Positions 46,691 to 59,482 of a stretch of DNA of 64,000 bases are shown in pieces. A model generated the notes under the pieces. The model was not told where the DNA came from and did no database searches. It worked only from the letters and a program-made list of their open reading frames with translations. The translations under genes and the position numbers were made by a program. How positions within the stretch are numbered: the stretch's first letter is position 1; each line of letters begins with the position of its first letter. Source of the DNA: Dictyophora rubrovolvata (taxonomy: Eukaryota; Basidiomycota; Agaricomycetes; Phallales; Phallaceae); contig CP114117.1 of NCBI GenBank assembly GCA_029959195.1, forward strand, positions 3,302,613 through 3,366,612. The letters are read 5' to 3'.

Positions 46691-48462
46691 ATGGACCAAT
46701 GCAACGAAGATAAGCTATTATCACATTTTATTGAACTCGGAAATGAAATACAGTAAGTAACATTGTATAAGAAAATACACGTTACTGATACGAAATTATC
46801 AGAACAATCTGCGAGCCGGTCCAATTAGCTTGGGAGTGCCGTGCGTAAAGCACAACAAAGGCTCTCTTCCATCACGCGGAAATTGAACAACATCCACAAC
46901 CCCAAACTTGCGGTAAACAGGGTAGCTCCGAACATACTTTACAATACCTTCACAATAGCAATTTACGAGTCGACTTGCCCTTGGAGAACTGCTTTGGAGA
47001 TCTTGCATGTCTCTCGTCATTGGAGGAAGTCTGCGCTGGGATGGCCATCTTTATGGGGATATCTGGACTTCAATACTTCAGAGGCAATTCTCGATTTATT
47101 CATCAGCCGGTCGGAGAATGCTCCTTTGACATCTTCAATAAATAATAAACCTTATCACAAGTTATTGAACATTCTCCAACTTCGCGCAAATCTTATTTTA
47201 CCTCGTTTACGTTTCTGATTCTACATCTTTCATCGACCGGGTTGCCCCCGATCGAGCAGGTCTTACGGGAATTTCAATTACAACCACTTCAGTTGCAACG
47301 CTTAGATATCACGTTGTCCCTCGAGTGGGTGAACAGGTCACCACCATTCACGCTGAACATGGATGTCTCCTGTCTCCGAGAATTGAAACTCCACGAAGTC
47401 AGCTTACCGTGGCTCCAACTTCCGAACAACAGATTAATACATTGCACGCTTTGGTATTTGGTCGACTCGCCCACTCTTCCCCGGCTTCTGGTTTTTCTGT
47501 CCAGCTGTCCTTTATTGTTCAGGTTGGTACTCGGTATTGCGGGCCCTGTGAATGTGGAGCTGGCAGCCCCGCTGATGGTTAATACATTATGTTTACCCAA
47601 CCTCGAAGAACTTGTATTGGAATCGAGAGGCCCAAGTGTGTCAAGCTATAGATATGTCCATGAGTTCGCGGCTCGCATCCAAATTCCAAAATCGCTGTCT
47701 CAATTCGACCTGTGTTACTACGACTTTAAACGCGATGAACCAGACCCGGACATTGACTCGGACAGTGACGAATCAGACCCAGAAGACCCCGGGCTATCCC
47801 TGCCATTCAGCATTTTTGAATCAATCCCGCCCGGAATCTTCTCCCATTGTGCATCTCATCGCTATTTATACATAGCCGTTGATTTATTCAAGGGATCCTT
47901 TCTAATTTTCTCCGGGCCAGAATATACTCCTTATCGCCAAGATTATCCGCTTAAACTCGTAGGTTCATGTCAATACGATAATTTCCCAATCCTTGACTTG
48001 ATACGCGCTATGCCTCGAATAACATGGTTAACATTGTGTTTTCAGGCATGGGAACTTATTTTCTGAGATATTGACATGGCCAGTGCATTTCCTTGCCTTG
48101 ATACTTTAGAGTTGGTTGCACCTACCATTGATAAGCTTAGTGGCGGTTGGAGAAGGAAACAAAGTCTCAAGAGGAAAACTTTGAAATTACAATGGCCTCA
48201 CTGGACTTGTCCCATCATATCATCGGATTCTCTACCACAAGTGAAATTAAAGCTTAAAACGTTTCTTCTCATAGATCCATTTTATGGACCACTAGGGGCT
48301 ATTGCGGACGCGGTGTTGAAAACTGGAGCAAAGATTTTAAAGTTAGGCTCACATTGCTATAACAATAAAATGTCTTCGGAGGCTATTAGTGCTCTACGCC
48401 AGCAGGGAGTTGTGGCTGTCCCAATCGATGAACATAATAACTTGTACCAGCATATGTCATGA
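46691..48462 (+). pseudogene. F-box/LRR-type protein, disrupted
   Basis: The first exon (MDQCNEDKLLSHFIELGNEIQ, donor GTAAGT at about 46752) is followed by an F-box-like region, AVNRVAPNILYNTFTIAIYE and LHVSRHWRKSALGWPSLWG, then an LRR-like tail (LRELKLHEVSLPWLQLP, LPNLEELVLES). These substrate adaptors for SCF ubiquitin ligases are numerous in Agaricomycetes. The frame breaks at about 47205 (one base missing in CCTCGTTTACG) and meets an in-frame TGA at 48064-48066. Coding resemblance resumes directly after it in the same frame (MASAFPCLDTLELVAPT) to 48462. The join of exon 1 to the F-box is also off frame. Sequencing error is possible but three breaks favour a pseudogene. Confidence 0.7.
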
Positions 48463-49592
48463 GTCCCGGAAGTCACTGTTTAATCGGATCCAAGCTGACT
48501 ACTGTCCCACTCTTACACGGTTTTTAATCCAAAATATTATTACAACTGCAAGTGGACTGATATTGCATGCAAGGGTGGCAGTATAATTAATAATGTAAAT
48601 TGAATGCTTGAACTTGCTCTAGTGGAGATCTGAACGGCTGAAAAAAAGCCCAACTTGAGGCTTGTCAATGGAGAAGCATACTTGAACGATCACTTGGAAA
48701 GATGTGTCGTTTAAAATGCGTGGCTACGTTTTCCTGGACTGATAAATAAAAATCCAGAAATACTGGCATGGATAAAGCCAATTTATGAAGAGCTCATCCA
48801 ATTTGCATGTCATTCACTCGGAGGATCATCGATCAAGTGTCAACAAAATTCACGGCTTGACGACTTGAAACTCCGATGTTATATCACCTCTTCTTTTCGC
48901 GTTGACACTTCGCATTCATTCTGCGTCGAAAGTTCGATATTCGATGTCTACACGAAGCTTGTAGCGACCTGCATAGTGATTATTTACGATGTGGAGCGAC
49001 TCTAAAGTGTGCTGTTACTGGGATAATCGCGAACACGTTGAAGCATTTCACCCTGAAGACCTTTCTCTAGTGAGTGTCCAGCTGAACTGCGGTATCCTTG
49101 ATGTATTGAACGATTATATATAGCCTCTGTGTTACATGTCCGAGATCTCGCTTCCAATAACAATGTAGTTCTCGAACAAATCATTCTTACTGGAGCTAAC
49201 CAAGCTGGGAAAGCGGGCTGCGATTGGGAGACGTGCCAGTGCTTATAACCTACCTAAACATTTTTGGAGTCTCTCGTCTGTGGAAATACATTAATAACAC
49301 CCACTGTATACATTCCGGTTGTTTCCACCACCGGTCAACAGGGCTCAGAGGTATAGTTGACCTTCCGTGGCCGCCCAAAACTAAAATGTATGTATATATG
49401 GGACGATCGCAGTATTATTGACTGCGCTATCAAGCTGGGCGCTCAACGTTGAACTATCAAACCTTCCAAATATCAATCACTATCTTCAGCATGCACGTGA
49501 TTAACCAGAGGCGGCGTCGCATCTTCCCTCTTTCTTTGACATTTTAATACTCTCGCAACCCCTCATTATCACTTGTATTCAACTCTACATCA
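48463..49592. other. Intergenic, no supported gene
   Basis: About 1.1 kb. Short open stretches near 48960-49080 and 49224-49421 show no family motif. The last 100 bp are CT-rich and likely the leader of the next gene. Confidence 0.4.
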
Positions 49593-50490
49593 ATGATTAC
49601 GCTTTACCCAGATGATAAATCCGATGCCACTACACTCTCCGGCGATGATCACACCCCAGATCCTCAAAATCCACCACCCGACTACTCTGAGGCTGTTGCA
49701 AGCCTAGGTAATCCGAGTCAGTCAACGCCGCGATCTTTCTCAGAACATGATGGATCATCTACATCAGAATCCGTCCCCCCCGCCCATTCAACAGCCCGAT
49801 TTGCTTTCGCTCCACTTGTCCGACCAACGAATTATTTAAGTATTAAACACGACAACTCATCCATCGATGGAACGTACTCAATTGATCCTACTTTACCTGC
49901 CCTTCCCGGTGTTGTGAAATCACAAGCCGAAGATGGAAGGGATCTAAATCTCCAGCTCATCACTTGGAATGGATCGATTAAAGTTGTTATTGATGTTGTT
50001 CGGGGTGTCGATTCCAAAGGTCCCGCAAGATTGGAGACGAACACTCAAAATGGTCATGTTGACGTTACAGTGGCATGTGCAAATTTCTAAACACCCTCCC
50101 TTTTCTTCTTCTTCTAAAAGCACATGGTCCTTCCTTTAGTATGATCGAGGGCAAAACCGATTCCGCCTTCAAGTTATAACACAAAACGGCTCAGCCACCA
50201 TCCGCATCCCTTCAACTTTTATCGGAAGTGTCCATTCCAAAATGCTAAATGGTCAAGTTCAATTCCACTCCGAAGTACAACAACATGTTACAACTTTGTC
50301 CGAAGTGCACGACGAAGGGTGTTATTTTATTGGCGATTTCGCAACCCACGGATATCGGGACGAAGAGACTTGGCATATGGATCATTTGTACATTGAAGCT
50401 CAAAATGGGGGTGCCACTATCATTTTTGCTGATGATGAGCCACCAAATGGCACGGGCAGAGGCTTTTTCAGCCGCTTGTTTTATGGTTGA
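49593..50490 (+). CDS. DUF7330-like basidiomycete protein
   Basis: Function unknown. Two exons, 49593-50069 and 50140-50490, separated by a 70 bp intron. The N-terminal 70 residues are acidic and Pro/Ser-rich, with a PPPDY stretch (PPxY-like motif). The following beta-rich domain has the pattern seen in DUF7330-type proteins: RPTNYLSIKHDNSSIDGTY, IDPTLPALPG, repeated QNG/WNG turns (LQLITWNGSIKVVID, LQVITQNGSATIRIP, YIEAQNGGATIIF). It ends RGFFSRLFYG. About 275 residues, no signal peptide or membrane segment. Confidence 0.75.
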
Positions 50491-51441
50491 TCCGAAGTTT
50501 TTTTATGAATTTGGCTTATCGGAAAAATTGGAGCGTTGGAGAGTGGAATTTGTTACTAGTTGTTTTCATGGTCGACTCAAATCATTAACAGAGAGTACGT
50601 TGTCTGTCGACTAGTTAAAGAGTCTGAAATTGCGCACACACAGTAATTGATCGAATATTGTTTTCCTTCGTGTCAGCAAATCTGATGGTCACCTTTAAGG
50701 ACGAAAATGTGTAATACTTCTTATGAGACTTGTCCGGACGGCGAATTTCTTGTAGTTGGATTTCAATAACGGCGAGAGAACGTTCATCGCAAAAATAGAC
50801 CAGTCAAATTAAAAGTCTTCTCCAACGGCATGTATAAAAGGTTTGGGACACGTGAGGACTAAGTACTAAGGCACGAAGCTGGGATTCGGAGTCGGTCCAT
50901 ATTTTTATTCAACATATGGACCAAAAAGGAGAAGAAACCTTCCTAATAAGCTTTGCTTGTAAAGATTACTCCGCTAATCTTGAATGTCCCGCACGAATCC
51001 AAACATTTTGTTTCGATACCGTTGTTATCATCAACCGCCGTAATCTTTGAGTGGGATGTATTTATTGCAGTGAGTATTTGCGTTTATCATGTGACTATTC
51101 GAATAATTGATTGCTCGTCCCCATCAACAGCAACTGAGACATCTTTAGGACGCTTCTAAATCTGTCCATAAGAGTCTTAATACACTCCCTGAGATTGCCT
51201 TAATCTCTTGTGTACGCCATAATTTGGAAGTGGTCCATAGTTCTAGGAATTCCCTTTGTTTATCGAGGACAGGTCCCAGTGCTTATGTCTAGTTGATAAA
51301 ATTGAGGATCACTGTTCGGACGGCATACATGCACACTGTTCCACTGTATGGACCCAACCGAGCCCCCTCACCCTATATATACAGGGTGCTTTAGCTCCTT
51401 CAAATTATCAACTCATTCCCCCGCTTTCACATCGAGTTCCC
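50491..51441. other. Intergenic, no supported gene
   Basis: 950 bp between the DUF7330-like gene and the inverted gene pair. A palindromic CCCTATATATACAGGG stretch with a TATATATA core lies near 51370. Short ORFs (50953-51159, 51256-51597) have no motif. Confidence 0.4.
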
Positions 51442-51696
51442 TCAGCTCTTGATCAAACACAGAGCCCGGGTCTCTCGACATACAACCCAAATGGTCATGG
51501 TCGTTACAACCCTGGTTCCCCCGGAAGCTGGCTGGTACTTTTCGCACAATTGCTGCGCGGCTGTCTGTGCAGAGCTTTCACGGAAACTGAAATGTGAGGG
51601 TGAATGGTACGCGGACGAAATGGTCTGCGGTTGGGAGGTAGCCGGTGGGGTGTAGTAAGGGGTTATGTGAAACCCGTTGGGATGACTGCCAGACAT
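51442..51696 (-). CDS. Small Ser/Tyr/Pro-rich protein, left copy of inverted pair
   Basis: Unknown protein starting MSGSHPNGFHITPYYTPPAT at ATG 51696. It continues SAYHSPSH, AAQQLCEKYQPA and GTRVV. The 3' exon of its sister (right copy) is not recognisable here; the frame instead runs through the intron position into unrelated residues ending CLIKS, stop 51442-51444. It is either a shortened gene or a pseudogene. Confidence 0.4.
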   Translation of the reverse strand: MSGSHPNGFHITPYYTPPATSQPQTISSAYHSPSHFSFRESSAQTAAQQLCEKYQPASGGTRVVTTMTIWVVCRETRALCLIKS

Positions 51697-51870
51697 TGTA
51701 TGCGGGAAACGGATGGGGGAGTAGTGTTTGTGCGGGGTTGAGGTATGTATATTAAAATATTTATTGGCACTCGTTCTAGAAGAAGATGTAGGTGGTAAAA
51801 CCGTCGAGAAACCAAGAAAAACGATGCTAGAGGGTGCAGAGGCGTAAGTGTAAATCTTTGACATGCGATA
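51500..51870 (-). repeat. Left arm of about 365-bp inverted repeat
   Basis: It pairs with 52168-52530 in reverse orientation. Shared sequence covers the 5' flank and first exon of the small MSGSH gene and stops just after the codons for GTRV. The central spacer is about 300 bp. Identity is high by eye, with small indels. Confidence 0.8.
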
Positions 51871-52167
51871 ACACTACCTTCCAGTCGCAGTGTATAATCA
51901 TCATATTCTCATTGTAAGTTCACTTAAATCGATTATATCCTTCTAATACTTTTTCTAAGCTTGCGTTATTTTAGCACTGCATAACCATATGTCACGGTCA
52001 CGCGTCCACTCACAACGCGCCGACCAGGACACGATGATGGAAGTTGTCCAAGTTTCTGTTCAATTCCAAGTCCACAAATATGTCCAAAAAGCAAGAAAAT
52101 TATTTAACGTGGCGACGATGGACGAACACGCTAATCACCTTTTCTTCACACTTCAACATCGTCGTCG

Positions 52168-52530
52168 TCGCGTGCATACGATCTGCACCTACGTCTCTGC
52201 ATCCTCTAACCCCGTTTCTCGACGGTTTTACCACCTACATCTTCTTCTAGAACGAGTGCCAAAAAATATTTTAATATACATACCTCAACCCCGCACAAAC
52301 ACTACTCCCCCATCTGTTTCCCGCATACAATGTCTGGCAGTCATCCCAACGGGTTTCACATAACCCCTTACTACACCCCACCGGCTACCTCCCAACCGCA
52401 GACCATTTCGTCCGCGTACCATTCACCCTCACATGTCAATTTCCGTGAAAGCTCTTCACGGACAGCCGCGCAGCAATTGTGCGACAAGTATCAGCCAGCT
52501 CCCAGGGGAACCAGAGTGGTAGCAACATTC
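52168..52530 (+). repeat. Right arm of about 365-bp inverted repeat
   Basis: Reverse-complement partner of 51500-51870. The two arms place two copies of one gene head to head, so that their promoters face each other across the spacer. Confidence 0.8.
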
Positions 52531-52665
52531 ATCTTGAAATAAGCAGAGCAGGAAATTAAACTAACGACTTTTTAATAGCAGAAGGAAAATCCCATGCCGC
52601 CATCTGGCTCGCAGTCTTCAACATCACGCACATTGGGAAGCTCTACGCATTCATGGCGCACATGA
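52330..52665 (+). CDS. Small Ser/Tyr/Pro-rich protein, right copy of inverted pair
   Basis: Unknown, no motif recognised. Exons are 52330-52518 and 52579-52665, joined across a 60 bp intron (donor GTAGCA, branch CTAAC, acceptor AATAG). This gives about 91 residues: MSGSHPNGFHITPYYTPPAT, a Ser/His/Tyr-rich stretch, AAQQLCDKYQPAP, then QKENPMPPSGSQSSTSRTLG and HSWRT. Low complexity, no signal peptide and no membrane segment. The fine intron signals make this copy the more likely functional one. Confidence 0.5.
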
Positions 52666-53883
52666 TTCTTCCAGAGACCCTGCAAGAATGGTCTAGCACC
52701 AACTATACGGGTTCAACTGAGGTACTCAAGTCGTACCGTACCTCAACCCACTTTACCCGGTGAATTCGTTGTGAGGGACGCATTCCTTTACATTTGCACC
52801 ACCCGGCGAACGAAGTCATATTGACGAAGAAGCCGGCAAGACATCAAATGAATCCACGAAAAAGGCTCGCACGGAGTCGTGGTGGCGATTTCTGTGAGGA
52901 AGATGATGGGATCATGGTTTATGCCAGCGATTAAAGGCGGTTTCTAACCCATTATCCCCGCAAAAAGTACAGCATGGGCAGGCCACGCATCATGATTAGA
53001 ATCTTGCTGTATTGCATATTCTTATAACGCATTTAAATCAGCTACAATACATTATACTATTTCTAACGTTCACATGATTCTATATGATCGACTTCCTAAT
53101 GTGTCAATCTCAAAACACGGTTCTCTACTCTTCATCGACCCTCTATGGTGCATTCAGTGCTATTAAGACGAGTTCCCGGTCTCTAGGCGGGTTATGCATT
53201 AAACACTTCTGATGATGTGAGCGTGTCAATTAAGTCAACTCCAAGGACCTTAGTCACGCCCAAAGTACAGTGATGGGTCGGCGCAATACATGAAAGATCG
53301 ACCATAATAACCCTAGAGGACAGAGAAGGCAAAGAAGGGCTCCGCAAGACTTCAAAAGGATAAATAAGGAGAGGATGAAGTCGAATATTCTTATCGGTCC
53401 ATATGAAGGAGCAAGACAGGTGCATGTAGACGCATGCGCGAAGAGTTTGAAAACTTGACGACGAACGGTTATTGTATAGCGCAGCGGTCGGATAAGAGGC
53501 GACACACGCAGGCTGCACTCGGGGTATCCATGTTCATTTGTGTCTCACATTATTCCGATGTTATCATCGCAAAGGAAACGGGAAGAGCAGGTGCAAAATA
53601 GAGGCCTCGTAAGAGCCATTGGAGTGAATGAGCAGAAGCAGACTTTGACATGGGCTGAAAAGGCAATGGTAAAGAAAGATCCAAGGACTTGGATCGTCTT
53701 CCGAGGATAATGGGAAGGACGTCTAGCCATGATATAGTGACGGTAAAGACACAGTCCGGTAGGTTGTGCAAGAGACGAAGGACATCCCATGCTGCTTGCT
53801 CCAGAGGTGTCTATTTAAGATAGTATTGAACCAACGAGTACTGCAAGTATGCTAGCTTCCAGGTCTAGATAGAACGCCATTCC
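52666..53883. other. Intergenic, no supported gene
   Basis: About 1.2 kb. Overlapping minus-strand ORFs at 53192-53518 and 53545-53790 are Cys/Leu/Ser-rich with no recognised motif or consistent splice pattern. Confidence 0.35.
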
Positions 53884-54640
53884 TTTTGGTTTTTACTCTT
53901 CAATTCAGGAGGTTTGGCTTTCCTCGTGTTTCATTCCCTGACCGAAAAATTGGAATCTATGATAGCTTTGATAAGACAACTTTTGTATAGAAGACACAAT
54001 GAGAAGACACACATACTTTCTAAATCATTTTGAAATCGTTCTGCACGGGTTTCGAGGGATGGAACGTTGATGTTTTCCAAGCTTTTGAGATGTCCGCAGC
54101 AGATATTGCCCTGTAGAACCGAGAGGCAGAAACTTCTTGTGAATCTGAGAAGATGAATCAATGTAATGCTTATGAAATATCAATGAAAAAATCGTACGTT
54201 GATGCTGGGATAAACGGTTAAAGTGCGCTTTCAGGCTTGGTCTGGTGGTACCCGCTCAGATGATCTATAACTATAGCGCTCTATACAAGTGCTGTAATTA
54301 CTTCTTCTTCTCTTTTAGCTTAAATCCTGGGTAAACCTGCTTCCAAGCTTTCAGAGTACTGGGGATGAAGAAATCTAGAGGCGAACAATACCCCGATCTG
54401 AGCAAGTTGGGCAACAAGCAACCTGGGTAATCCTACATTTTCAAGTCTTTCTGAGCATGCATCTTGCTGGATTTGAGGAAGAGAATGTGTTCACCTGAAA
54501 CCTAAAAGGTATCTATTCTCTTTGGAGGCATCAACGACGCATTAATGATGGACAGCGGATTCGGCTCATAAAGAACGAGTCGGAGAAGCTCCGGCGTTAT
54601 GTCACAACTGCACAAGTTCACTGCACGCAATGTAATCAAA
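53884..54640 (-). pseudogene. Decayed duplicate of DPB4
   Basis: Collinear with 45221-45965, including introns and upstream sequence. Shared stretches include 'ttcaattcaggagg', 'tttcattccctg', 'actttctaa.tca.tttgaaat.gttctgcac.ggtttcgag' and 'tttggaggcat..cgacgc'. The start context is kept (ATG CCT CCA near 54530) but an in-frame stop appears within ten codons, and indels break the histone-fold frame. Presence of intron DNA shows a DNA-level segmental duplication, not a retrocopy. Confidence 0.85.
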
Positions 54641-57600
54641 TTTTATTGGCTAATATAAATATACACTTCTATTCGTAAGTTACGTGCTCTTTGGACACAA
54701 AAACGGATATTTGATTCAGGCTTGCCTTACAGGAAGTGCGCATTGCAATACAAGCACATTATGTCGGGCCGGATACTAGTCTCGGGCCAGCTCAGCGAGA
54801 AACTTTCCGCCAAAAAGGCATATGAAACACATACCAACAAGGACGATCCTTAACTATTCGTGGACGTGTACGCAACTTACAAGTGGCTCCTGCTTAATCC
54901 GGAAAGGTTTGAAAAGTCCAAACCTTAGAAATTTTAAAGTTCACCGTCAAGCTTTCGGATCTGTGGCACTTAATTCCTTTTCGTCGACATCACGATTCGA
55001 AGCACATAGTCATGCACCATGATGTGTCCTATCTTGGTAAGAACAATCGCTGCATCGTCCGTGTGGCTTGAGTGTGTAAAATGCCGCAACTGATGAGAAT
55101 CAGTTTTTTCCAGATTATACATGAAAGCCTGGCTTTGGTACTGTGGATGCGTGGGAATATATATCCATCAGACATAACACAAGTAAGTCTCGAACGGCTT
55201 GTCTGAGAATTGAGAGCCAAGGTCTTTCGTTCTTGGAGCGGCGTACTTTTAACATAGACTGAACCGCAGGCAGAGTCGAAGAAACCAAAACCTGCAAATA
55301 CAAATCGACGGCGATACCCAAAAGGAGAAATATCGATTTGGCAGTGCCAGCTTGAACTGCGTCTCGAGAAGAGAAGAATTAAGTTTGACATGTCCTTTAC
55401 GTTATAACACCGGCGAAAAGCGGTAACTCACAATAGAAGCACAACGAATCTTGAATGTATTCAGAAGGCGGTATTGTCCACATATGTATATATGGTCGAT
55501 TCAGTGTCGAAAATAGCGAAACTCCTAGAACGCTGAAGACGACTGCCAGCATGTCAACATTTAAAGTTTGAACTTACATAAACCAAACTAGCGCCGCCAT
55601 GAGCGGCAAATCCCTGCACCAAAAGGGCATTAATTCGGATGGAGTTTTTCAAGTTTTTAACACGAGCATAGACATTTGCTTGTGTAGAAAAAGTTATAGC
55701 TTAGAAAAAGCATGAGAAAAGAAAGATAAAATTTACACATAATACACCCTAGTTATCCTAAGTATGATGTAACATAATTAGATAATAGAAAGTTGAAACT
55801 GTAAAGTCCGATTTTTCAAATACCGGTCTACCTTTTAGTGAATTATAGATAAAAACATCGTTTGTTTGGTGAATAAAATGAAGTTATGACATATATCTGA
55901 CATGGCGTTATTAACAACCAACATGTAAATTCATGCATATTTTTTAAATTATTCAACGTCTTGAATTATACTGTATACAAATTTTAAGGTCAGATTGGGT
56001 TCCAGATTTAGGACCAGAAATTAGCCTCCGAGTGACATTCTAGAACCCTGCTCGGTGCAGGGAATTTACCTTGTGAATATTTGAATTGTGATCCACGCTG
56101 ATACTATTTTCGTCATCTAGATTTACGGTAGACCCATGGTACAGCCTTCAAAGGAGAACAGACGCTGCTCCGCCGAGTCCGGAAGAATCTTTGAGCGGTA
56201 GATAATCATATTGGAGTGGAATAATAAGCCGAACAAACCCTCATAAGAAGACGCAATTACCATGAATTATAAAAGACGTATTTTTTCCATTTTCTTAAGG
56301 CATGGTGGTGTATATTAGATTGTGGGTATTTGGATAAAATTCGATATGAGTATATCACAATAGACGATACGAAGACCTGTTTGTATAAGTCCGTAAAACC
56401 TTTCTTTCCGAGAACAGGACAGGTACCTTACATGATACATCTGTTAGACTGGTTTACTGTCTCGTTCAAGGTTGCGAAAAGACCCAACAATCTATCTCAC
56501 CACCGACCTGATGGTATTTCTTGGTAACTCCGGGAAATTCCCAAATGCGTGTTAAGAGAGAATAAGAGTAAACGTCTTGGAAGGAATGTCGGTGCAAAAT
56601 CAGGGTGGTCGCTTGACTAACACAATAGCGCTGGGGGGGTACAAACTTCTTTTTCCGAGGTGCAAAGGGGAGAATGCCATGACATAAGAAGTAAGCCAAG
56701 TTGTCTCGACTCGCTGATGCAACGACAAGCGGGGGGTACCTTTGTTGATCTGGATATTTATGAAAAAGGCTTAAGAGGAATAAGTGTCTTGTTTTACAAA
56801 AACTGTCCTAAAGGGGATGCGGAAGGTAGCACAACTTTAATGCCAGGTTCGAAATCAAGGCAAGAATGATAATGCTTTCTCTAAAGATTGGAGCGCTAGA
56901 TGACAAGAGCCGTTACATACCAGTGGTTCCATCATTCCTTAAGGCTTAACCCTTTCTCCTGATCAATAGCCTTGGACATAAATCCTTAGCCAATGTCATT
57001 GTTTTATAATTTTCTTTCGGAAGCCGGACAAGCCTACCTAGGCTCAGGCTGGCACGTGTATGAACTAGGTCAAAACGCTGAGACCCCCTGGCCGAAACAA
57101 TATGAGTAAACTGGAAACAGGAAAGATTACATACTCATCAGAATTCCAGGGAAGAACTGGGCTTGCACAAAAGGTGTGAGAACACGTCAGCCGCGTCCTC
57201 CAGCTCCAAAACCAAAGAAGAACCAGCTTTTGTCGCTTTCGTATACCCGCTACTTTCAACGTCCTCTTCATAGCTTGCGAGCAAAAAATGTATTACGTCG
57301 AGACCCGCAACAGCTGGAATTTGCCATTTCATGGAGCAAAATCTGAACCAGTATGAAGGCGACGTCCGAGTCGGTGGATTTCACGTTGCGCGGCGGGAAT
57401 CTTGCCAGATACAGGGAAAGTCAAGACATAAACCACTTTAATAGTTGAACATTACGCTAAATCTTTCCTAAAGTTTTGCTTGAGCATACGGTAGTAAAAG
57501 AAGTTCAGCGATTACGTTTAATCCCTACCGCGCCAGACCTTGGCAACACAGAACTTATTTGCTCCAAGACGTATTGTCGCAGTAAAACGCCAAAGACAAC

Positions 57601-59474
57601 GTCAGTCATAAAGGAGAATTATGAATGTTGACTCGCAGTCTCTTGTCTACGCTTTACCTTCCAATGCTTCATTTAAAAAAGGAAAATAGCGTACGTCAAA
57701 AATCTCAGTTGAAGATGATAGCCCAAAATACTCACAGTTCTGAATAGTTTCTTCATGTGCAACGAATTCATATCTCCTATTCTTTGCCAAAAACACACCT
57801 TGACTGAAGCAATACCTCTTCAAAACCTGATACAAGTAAAGTTTGGAAGTATGTGTGTGATTCAAGCTGTTCGTATGAAAACTATTGAGCGACCGTTAAT
57901 TTTTAGCGTAATGTCCAACAGAAACGTTCACCTCAAGGGGAAACTATTTGCCCATGTGCCACCGAAGAAGAGTTTCGTACATGAACTATCCTTCCCGATG
58001 TCATTTTTAAAAGTTGAACATCTGAGCTTCTGATTGTCAACCCGCTTTTGACGGTCCGAAAGTAGCAGTGACAAAAAAACCGACCCAACCTAAAAACTTC
58101 TTGACACTTGTAAGCCAATGTTCCTTTCAAAACCAATTCAGAAATACTCCGTCTGACCGGGATTCCCAAAGATGCACTCCGCACACGCCGGACCTCCTTA
58201 AACAAACGGAGATGAGAAGTAAATTATCGAACTGTGGGTACGCGTTTTCAACCAGATCTGAGAAACAAACCGTCCAATCGTATTCGCAAAGCAGTTGTCG
58301 GAGTCTGTCCTTTGTGTCTGGTCATAACAGTGATCATGGAATGGAAAGAAAAGGATATACCTTCAGCCTTCAACTTGAAGGAAGCTTTGCGATCGGTTCC
58401 GCCGCTTCCTTACAAATTTAAACACAAAGAGACAGTCTAACCATCTAAGAATCAAGTCAGTGTCTTTAGGAGACTTGACACATAAGTTCAAGTCACCGCC
58501 ACCACTGACGACGGCTCTTTTCAAGCTTGCTTGACCCTACCAGTGGATCATTCCGCACTACATGGTCTGGCGCCGGTTATTTTTCACCCATGACATCTTG
58601 GGCGTCGCTCCACGAAGACGAAAACGAGAAAACCGAGAGGAAAGCTGCGCCGTGTAATTCCCACATATCGGGTTTCCTTACTAAATAATCGGACATCTCT
58701 GTGCGTTCTATAAGCACCTCACTGGCACTCGCACTAATCTCGTCACGGTGTGAATGTTCTCGTCTTTTTTTCTCTCCTTGCCTTCTGGATTTTACGTCAC
58801 GGCGTCATTACATTTCTCATCTAATCGTCTCTCTTTCCATATTTAATCGAAGGATCATGGCAATTGACAAAAACGGACAGTAGGTTTTTTTTGGAGCTCA
58901 AGAACCTGGGATAGTCCGGCGGAAAACGTTGGCCAAACAACAGTTCTAGTAAGCAGCATGTCCGTCCATGCAAGTTGAGCTTCCTTTTGAATTCTACATT
59001 CTCGTTTGGCGGCTCGTTTTTAGTTTGCCATAGCTATTCGGTTTTATAGTTTACCCCCAGATGAAGGACTGATTCCCGTTCATCGATCTCAATGACACCT
59101 ATTTCTTCCTCGTCCGAGAACGTCCTGTCTGCTTCTGGACATGAGGCTGCCATGTCACGAAGCACATCTCACATCTCACATCTTATGAATGATGTTGACA
59201 TTCGGTTTACTAACGGCGATGACGCTTATCTGATATCCACTCCCGAAAAACTATGGGCTTGGACCTCGTCTTTTTCCAGCGGCTAACGCACGAACTTCAA
59301 CTAATACAACTTCTAATTGTCATGTACGCCGGTTAGCGGATCACTTTTGGATCTAGAACTTTATCGCATCCCTCATTATTTCCTTAGCCAGTTCTGTTTA
59401 GGTCCAGTTTTAGGGGCGAGTCAAGAAATGAACCTGACCCCATATTATCTAGCACTGCAATTTATTACTCCAGC
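54641..59474. other. 4.8 kb gene-poor region
   Basis: No gene can be supported. Weak hints only: a minus-strand open stretch at about 55115-55321 (LRQAVRDLLVLCLM, resembling the tail of DUF6533-like membrane proteins); an open minus frame at 57138-57332 (MKWQIPAVAGLDVIHFLLAS) with balanced composition; a CT-rich leader and short start MAIDKNGQ at 58858 before a GT donor; and a 64-codon plus ORF at 59092-59286. None forms a multi-exon model. The region is probably decayed sequence. Confidence 0.4.
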
Positions 59475-59482
59475 TATATAAA
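59475..59482 (+). promoter_or_regulatory. TATA box of small gene
   Basis: TATATAAA lies 95-102 bp upstream of the ATG at 59577, followed by a plausible short leader. Confidence 0.55.

Noticed and set aside
55029-55391. Possible DUF6533-like membrane protein on the minus strand
   Set aside because: Only one short resemblance (LRQAVRDLL), and no consistent exon chain or start could be built.
56842-56864. GGTTCGAAATC, resembling a tRNA B box
   Set aside because: No A box, acceptor stem or anticodon arm is found at a suitable distance. No tRNA gene was found anywhere in the window.
59092-59286. 64-codon ORF beginning MTPISSSSENVLSASG, possibly joined to MAIDKNGQ at 58858
   Set aside because: Candidate acceptors give stops or wrong phase and no family motif is visible.
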